Assembly: GCA_002408445.1 (NCBI GenBank)
Contig: DHSK01000084.1
Coordinates: forward strand, 1 to 10,209
Length of the DNA stretch: 10,209 nucleotides
Direction of reading: 5' to 3'
Source of the DNA: Syntrophomonas sp. UBA5288
GTDB taxonomy: Bacteria > Bacillota > Syntrophomonadia > Syntrophomonadales > Syntrophomonadaceae
Shown: in pieces, positions 7,204-10,209 of the stretch
Layout: every line of letters begins with the position of its first letter
Numbering within the stretch: the stretch's first letter is position 1
Notes under the pieces: generated by a model
Told to the model about the DNA's origin: nothing
Seen by the model: only the letters and a program-made list of their open reading frames with translations
The model's database searches: none
Translations under genes and position numbers: made by a program

Positions 7204-7605
7204 ATGGAAACGCCGAAGTCTGAAATAAACAACCAGCTCGGTTCCATTCGTATTGCTGATGAGGTGGTTTCTACCGTGGCAGGTCTGGCGGCCATCGAAG
7301 TTGAAGGAGTATCTTCACTTAGCGGCGGCTGGGGAACGGATTTTGTAGAAAAACTCGGCAGAAAAAACTTTGGCAAAGGCATCAAGGTAGAGACGATCGA
7401 CGACCAGACCAGTATTAATATATACATAACGATCTCTTTTGGCTATCCTATTCCTAAAGTAGCGGAGGACGTTCAGCAGGAAGTGAAAACAGCCGTGGAA
7501 ACCATGACCGGACTAACTGTATCCGCGGTTAATGTTCACATCGTAGGCGTGGCTCTGAAAAAGAATGCAGCTGACCAGGATACAAACGACACTGAGTTTG
7601 AGTAA
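7204..7605 (+). CDS. Asp23/Gls24 family envelope stress protein
   Basis: This 133-residue protein covers the whole Asp23 (DUF322) domain: GSIRIADEVVSTVAGLAAIEVEGVSSL at the N-terminus, a central strand INIYITISFGYPIPKVAEDVQQEV, and the closing VSAVNVHIVGVAL. A short acidic tail ends it. There is no signal peptide or membrane segment, so it is cytosolic. In Staphylococcus, Asp23 is an abundant protein tethered to the membrane by AmaP and linked to cell-envelope homeostasis. The B. subtilis homologue YqhY sits in the same accC-nusB position and has been linked to control of acetyl-CoA carboxylase. The ATG follows GGAGGTGAG by 3-6 nt. Its own promoter and a downstream hairpin suggest independent, high expression. 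An amaP homologue follows. Confidence 0.9.
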   Translation: METPKSEINNQLGSIRIADEVVSTVAGLAAIEVEGVSSLSGGWGTDFVEKLGRKNFGKGIKVETIDDQTSINIYITISFGYPIPKVAEDVQQEVKTAVETMTGLTVSAVNVHIVGVALKKNAADQDTNDTEFE

Positions 7606-7624
7606 ATGATTAATTTTGCAGTAT

Positions 7625-7660
7625 TAACCCCCTGTACATTTTCAGGGGGTTATCTGTCTT
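7625..7660 (+). terminator. Hairpin between asp23 and amaP, likely partial terminator
   Basis: TAACCCCCTG (7625-7634) pairs perfectly with CAGGGGGTTA (7643-7652) to give a 10-bp GC-rich stem with an 8-nt loop, followed by TCTGTCTT. The U-tract is imperfect, so it probably terminates only part of the transcripts. Only 32 nt remain before the amaP ATG, with no visible promoter, so amaP must depend on read-through. Confidence 0.65.
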
Positions 7661-7684
7661 ATTCGGCTGAAAGGAGATGTTGGA

Positions 7685-8212
7685 ATGCCTGTACTCTGGC
7701 GCGTAGTACTGTTTATCTATAATCTGTTGTTGCTTATTGTGGCGGGCAGTGTGGTGATGAGTGCTTTTGGCATGGGACAACCCCTGGCTTATATTAATGC
7801 CGCCTTTGCTACTTCGCAGAATCGTATGATGGCTGGAGTGGTAGGGATTATACTGGTGGTGCTGGCTATAATCTTGCTGGGATGGGGGCTGAAATTTAAA
7901 AGAAGCGCTCAATCCCTGGTTATTGACAGCAATCTGTCAGGTGAAATCTCCATAACCGTACCGGCCATTAAAACGATAATCATGCGAGCAGTTAAAAAAG
8001 TAGAAGGCATCAAAGAGATCAGACCGGTGGTCAGCAACCGGCCGGACGGGTTGCAGATCTATTTGCATCTCATGGTTAATCCGGACTACAGCATGGAAGA
8101 AATGGGGCAGTCCATTCAGAAGGTGGTCAAAGAGTACGTAGAGAAGATTGGCGGCGTCCAGGTGGCTGCGGTCAAGATACTGGTAGATGACTTCAAAGCC
8201 GAGCGAAAATAA
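7685..8212 (+). CDS. amaP: Alkaline shock response membrane anchor protein AmaP
   Basis: This 175-residue protein has an N-terminal membrane hairpin (segments at about 5-27 and 48-69) joined by a 20-residue loop. A soluble Asp23-like domain follows (about 78-170: LSGEISITVPAIKTIIMRAVKKVEGI, then VQVAAVKILVDDF). This is the AmaP architecture: a membrane anchor that recruits soluble Asp23 through the related domain. The ATG has AAGGAG 8 nt upstream. The gene lies 79 nt after asp23, separated by the hairpin at 7625-7652, and is followed by the DUF2273 gene, its usual partner. The name rests on architecture and neighbours rather than a unique motif. Confidence 0.85.
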   Translation: MPVLWRVVLFIYNLLLLIVAGSVVMSAFGMGQPLAYINAAFATSQNRMMAGVVGIILVVLAIILLGWGLKFKRSAQSLVIDSNLSGEISITVPAIKTIIMRAVKKVEGIKEIRPVVSNRPDGLQIYLHLMVNPDYSMEEMGQSIQKVVKEYVEKIGGVQVAAVKILVDDFKAERK

Positions 8213-8236
8213 CATAGCAGACAAGGAGGTATTACC

Positions 8237-8455
8237 ATGTGGGAGAAATTTCTGGCATACATACTGCAGGAACATCGTGGAAAGACTATGGGTATTGTGC
8301 TGGGACTTATTGCCAGCATAATTTTTATAAACTATGGCTTCTGGCGATCGCTCTTTGTTATTTTCTGCATCATAGTAGGATATATTATCGGTAAAAAAAT
8401 AGATGAAAATAAAAGTTTTGACAGCTGGTTAAAGCAGATGTTTAAAGAAAAGTAG
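8237..8455 (+). CDS. DUF2273 small membrane protein
   Basis: This 72-residue protein has a short amphipathic start (MWEKFLAYILQEHRGK) and two membrane segments (about 16-33 and 35-52) around the family-typical NYGFWRSLFVI turn. A lysine-rich cytoplasmic tail (GKKIDENKSFDSW) ends it. It belongs to DUF2273, whose function is not known; members are found almost always beside asp23 and amaP. It is probably part of the same envelope complex. It has the strongest ribosome binding site in the window (AAGGAGGT, spacing 6-7 nt) and lies 24 nt after amaP, in the same operon. Confidence 0.85.
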   Translation: MWEKFLAYILQEHRGKTMGIVLGLIASIIFINYGFWRSLFVIFCIIVGYIIGKKIDENKSFDSWLKQMFKEK

Positions 8456-8473
8456 CTTTGGAAGGGGATTAAT

Positions 8474-8875
8474 TTGAGTAGAAGAAAGGCACGGGAAATA
8501 GCTTTCAAAGTATTATTTCAGGTAGATCAGGTCGATGCAGACGCCCGCGCAGCTTTTAATTATCTGGTGGAACAAACGCCATTGGAGGATAACAATCGGG
8601 ATTTCTCCTGGCAGTTGGTGGAAGGATGTCTACAGAGCTTACCCGAAATTGACGAGAAAATTACTAAATATTCACGCGAGTGGTCATTGAGCCGCATGCT
8701 GTCGGTAGATCGTAATGTAATGCGGCTGGCCTGTTACGAAATCCTGCATATGACCGAGACTCATCCGGTGGTAGTGATAGATGAAGCCATTGAAATAGCC
8801 AAGCGTTATGGAAATGAGAACTCGGGTGGTTTTGTTAATGCGATTCTGGATAAAATACTGGGTGAAAAGAAATGA
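8474..8875 (+). CDS. nusB: Transcription antitermination factor NusB
   Basis: This 133-residue, all-helical RNA-binding protein with NusE (S10) binds boxA and promotes antitermination, mainly on rRNA operons. Family signatures run from end to end: SRRKAREIAFKVLFQVDQ at the start, W.LSRML.VDRNVMRLACYEI at about 70-92, and VVVIDEAIEIAKRYG.ENSGGFVNAILDKI near the end. The length is normal for bacterial NusB. The start is TTG 8474 with GAAGGGG about 6 nt upstream; ATG alternatives would remove the conserved N-terminus. It lies 18 nt after the DUF2273 gene and overlaps the next gene by 4 nt. The position after accC and asp23 matches the B. subtilis order. Confidence 0.95.
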   Translation: MSRRKAREIAFKVLFQVDQVDADARAAFNYLVEQTPLEDNNRDFSWQLVEGCLQSLPEIDEKITKYSREWSLSRMLSVDRNVMRLACYEILHMTETHPVVVIDEAIEIAKRYGNENSGGFVNAILDKILGEKK

Positions 8876-9831
8876 ATTACATTCTGGGGATTGACACCAG
8901 TGCTTATACCACATCACTTGCACTGGTGGACGAAAACCATCAGCTGGCAGCAGATGAGCGCATGCTCCTTCAGGTCAAGGAGGGGGAACGCGGCCTGCGC
9001 CAGTCGGAAGCACTCTTTCAACATGTTAAAAATCTGCCGGGTCTATTTGCCCGCATTTTCCAACGGGATGAACCCAAGATCTCTGCAGTCGCGGTAAGCG
9101 CCTTTCCCCGCAACCTTCCGGGAAGCTACATGCCGGTATTCATGGCCGGACTCTCCCAGGCCCGTTCGATCAGTTATGTGAATCACATACCCTGTTACGA
9201 AGTAAGCCATCAGGAAGGACACATCATGGCCGGGGTTTACGGTAATCAGGAATTGCTGCAGCATGATTCATTCCTGGCGGTACATTTTTCCGGAGGGACT
9301 TCCGAAGTGCTAAGGGTAACAGCAGGAAAAGATTCCTTCTTTAAGATTGAACTTACACAGTCCGGCAGTGATCTGCATGCCGGACAACTGGTGGACCGGG
9401 TAGGAGTTGCCCTGGGTTTACCTTTCCCCTCCGGCCGCAGCCTGGAAGAATTGGCCCGGCAGGCTGAGAAAGCGGATATCATGATACCATCCTCAGTCAG
9501 CGGCACTGGTTTCTCTTTTTCCGGAGCGGAAAACAAAGCTTTGGACTTTATCAATAAGGGGTATCCCCACGAGCAGATTGCACTGGCTTTATTTAAAATG
9601 ATAGCCAATACCCTGGAAAAAATACTTTTGTCAGAATACGAGCAATCAGGCTTCAAGGACGTACTTCTGGTGGGAGGAGTAATGGCCAACGGCATAATCA
9701 GGGAACGCTTGCGCAAACGCCTGGAACATCCGGCCGTAGGAATGAAACTGTATTTTGCCGCCCCCGCTCTCTCCACCGACAACGCTGCCGGGGTAGCCCT
9801 TTTGGGCAGCTATCTGTACCAGCAGGGTTAG
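8872..9831 (+). CDS. TsaD/Kae1-like paralogue (former 'O-sialoglycoprotein endopeptidase')
   Basis: This 319-residue protein has the ASKHA fold of the Kae1/TsaD family. Visible motifs are GIDTSAYTTSLALVD (6-20), a metal-site H113-QEG-H117, FSGGTSEV (139-146), DLHAGQLVDRVGVALGLPFPSG (167-188), FSFSGAENKAL (214-224), LLVGGVMANG (265-274) and STDNAAG with D303 as third metal ligand. True TsaD, which makes t6A in tRNA with TsaB and TsaE, begins GIETSCDET and has a GPGL-type loop. Here these read GIDTSAYTT and AFPRNLPGS, so this looks like the divergent clostridial paralogue found after nusB. ATP and metal binding are likely kept; the substrate is unknown. It overlaps nusB by ATGA, so translational coupling is likely. 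No tsaB or tsaE is nearby. Confidence 0.8.
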   Translation: MNYILGIDTSAYTTSLALVDENHQLAADERMLLQVKEGERGLRQSEALFQHVKNLPGLFARIFQRDEPKISAVAVSAFPRNLPGSYMPVFMAGLSQARSISYVNHIPCYEVSHQEGHIMAGVYGNQELLQHDSFLAVHFSGGTSEVLRVTAGKDSFFKIELTQSGSDLHAGQLVDRVGVALGLPFPSGRSLEELARQAEKADIMIPSSVSGTGFSFSGAENKALDFINKGYPHEQIALALFKMIANTLEKILLSEYEQSGFKDVLLVGGVMANGIIRERLRKRLEHPAVGMKLYFAAPALSTDNAAGVALLGSYLYQQG

Positions 9832-9842
9832 TGAGGAGTTCA

Positions 9843-9885
9843 ACACAGAAGGACACTGATTTTACTATGATTTACACAGATTTTT
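9843..9885 (+). repeat. Degenerate ACACAGAT-type repeat
   Basis: ACACAGA (9843-9849), ACACTGATTTTAC (9853-9865) and ACACAGATTTTT (9874-9885) are variants of one unit, starting 12 nt after the Kae1-like stop codon. Similar (A)CACAGATTT iterations are common as intergenic repeats in environmental bacterial genomes. The part at 9871-9876 also provides the -35 of the candidate promoter below. Confidence 0.4.
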
Positions 9886-9899
9886 AAAAACAAGATTAT
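9871..9899 (+). promoter_or_regulatory. Candidate promoter for the structured intergenic RNA
   Basis: TTTACA at 9871-9876 (five of six -35 consensus bases) is followed after 17 bp by GATTAT at 9894-9899 (four of six -10 bases). Start would be near 9906, just before the structured element. The -10 is weak, and the surrounding AT-richness makes a chance match possible. Confidence 0.35.
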
Positions 9900-9904
9900 G
9901 AAAA

Positions 9905-10091
9905 TAGAGTATATCTAATATCCGTAGCAGGCCCTACAGCCCCGACGTTAGGAGCGGGCTTCAGGGCCGGGAGGTTTACGCGTTATTTCTTTTCACCGGC
10001 CTGGAGGGCTATCGTCCTGGGTCCCTTAATAGCCGCAGGGGAACATCAGTTGTACCCGTAGGGATAGGCCGTCCTACGGTTTTGGTTTTTT
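9905..10091 (+). ncRNA. Candidate structured non-coding RNA of unknown class
   Basis: This GC-rich segment in an AT-rich gap can fold into five successive hairpins: GTAG 9924-9927 with CTAC 9934-9937; AGCCC 9938-9942 with GGGCT 9956-9960; GGCCGG 9965-9970 with CCGGCC 9996-10001; GGCTAT 10007-10012 with ATAGCC 10029-10034; and the terminator stem 10056-10062 with 10073-10079. A competing long-range fold pairs CCGTAG 9922-9927 with CTACGG 10074-10079, and CCCTAC 9932-9937 with GTAGGG 10058-10063, which would break the terminator. A candidate promoter precedes it. I recognise no tmRNA, SRP RNA, T-box or common riboswitch signature. It could be a small RNA, a riboswitch or attenuator for a gene beyond the window, or a structured repeat. 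An open frame of about 55 codons crosses it but has no start codon. Confidence 0.4.
10056..10091 (+). terminator. Intrinsic terminator
   Basis: CCGTAGG (10056-10062) and CCTACGG (10073-10079) form a 7-bp stem around a 10-nt loop, followed at once by TTTTGGTTTTTT. This is the best rho-independent terminator in the window. It would end transcription from the nusB/Kae1-like operon, from the structured RNA candidate, or both. Confidence 0.7.
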
Positions 10092-10118
10092 AAATGAGAG
10101 TTTTGCATAATTCCAAAA
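10086..10118 (+). repeat. Dispersed repeat with internal hairpin, copy B
   Basis: GAGTTTTGCATAATTCC followed by AAAA at 10098-10118 is the inverted partner of the sequence at 1-23, differing by one deleted C. The T-run and spacing upstream (10086-10097) are also similar to the other copy. TTTTG and CAAAA form a short internal stem. It directly follows the terminator tail, so the T-run is shared by both features. Confidence 0.55.
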
Positions 10119-10126
10119 GCCCCATT

Positions 10127-10185
10127 TGTCATTCTGAGCTGTAGCGAAGAATCTTAAGATCCTTCGGCTTTGCCTCCGAATGACA
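10127..10185. repeat. 59-bp imperfect palindromic repeat (TGTCATTC ... GAATGACA)
   Basis: The ends TGTCATTC (10127-10134) and GAATGACA (10178-10185) are exact inverted repeats. Inside, GAG pairs with CTC, CGAAG (10145-10149) with CTTCG (10161-10165), and ATCTTAAGAT (10151-10160) is a perfect palindrome at the centre. Elements with this TGTCATTCTGAG...AAGATCCTTCG pattern occur as dispersed intergenic repeats in many unrelated bacterial genomes. The 24 bases after it, to the window end, show nothing I can assign. Confidence 0.7.
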
Positions 10186-10209
10186 TTCGCAAAGTTACTG
10201 CTTAATCAT

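Noticed and set aside
9246..9782. 178-codon minus-strand open frame opposite the Kae1-like gene
   Set aside because: The plus strand shows a full set of family motifs in order; the antisense product looks random and lacks a convincing ribosome binding site.
9920..10093. Open reading frame of about 55 codons through the structured intergenic element
   Set aside because: It has no ATG, GTG or TTG start with a binding site, and the DNA is better explained by RNA hairpins and a terminator.
1..10118. Composite transposon bounded by the two inverted end repeats
   Set aside because: No transposase is present, and the enclosed genes are core chromosomal genes in the order expected for the lineage; the repeats are more likely independent insertions.
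10100..10209. CRISPR array or tRNA gene near the right end
   Set aside because: The repeats are single palindromes rather than regularly spaced direct repeats, and no cloverleaf or T-loop signature is present.

Overview
The window is a stretch of core chromosome from an endospore-forming, Gram-positive (Firmicutes/Clostridia-type) bacterium. The evidence is a spoIIIA sporulation operon, strong AGGAGG-type ribosome binding sites, frequent GTG/TTG starts (6 of the 13 main genes), and a gene order that follows the Bacillus/Clostridium backbone spoIIIA - accB - accC - asp23/yqhY - nusB. A syntrophic or anaerobic clostridial lineage such as Syntrophomonadaceae is a reasonable guess, but the sequence does not prove it.

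Layout. Positions 48-3629 hold spoIIIAC, AD, AE, AF, AG and AH, all on the plus strand and tightly packed; spoIIIAA and AB would lie upstream of the window. Their products form the inner-membrane and ring parts of the SpoIIIA-SpoIIQ channel between mother cell and forespore. A 231-bp gap (3630-3860) carries a strong sigmaA-type promoter, a perfect hairpin and a direct repeat. It leads into a two-gene carboxylase operon (3861-7114). The first gene fuses a pyruvate carboxylase/oxaloacetate decarboxylase carboxyltransferase to a complete AccB-type biotin carrier; the second is biotin carboxylase (accC). Next comes an Asp23 envelope module with its own promoter: asp23, amaP and a DUF2273 gene (7204-8455), with a hairpin between asp23 and amaP. 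nusB follows and overlaps a TsaD/Kae1-like paralogue by 4 nt (8474-9831).

The last 378 bp (9832-10209) contain no convincing protein gene. They hold a degenerate ACACAGAT-type repeat, a GC-rich structured element of about 170-185 nt with a candidate promoter and a good intrinsic terminator, a 33-bp repeat whose inverted partner lies at the very start of the window, and a 59-bp imperfect palindrome of a widely dispersed type.

The most interesting item is the carboxylase locus. Where many relatives have a free accB, this genome has a pyruvate-type carboxyltransferase fused in frame to AccB. A well-placed ribosome binding site and ATG sit exactly at the fusion point, so one gene may yield both a large pyruvate carboxylase subunit and a free acetyl-CoA carboxylase carrier, both served by the same AccC. 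The second is the unexplained structured RNA-like element at 9922-10091.
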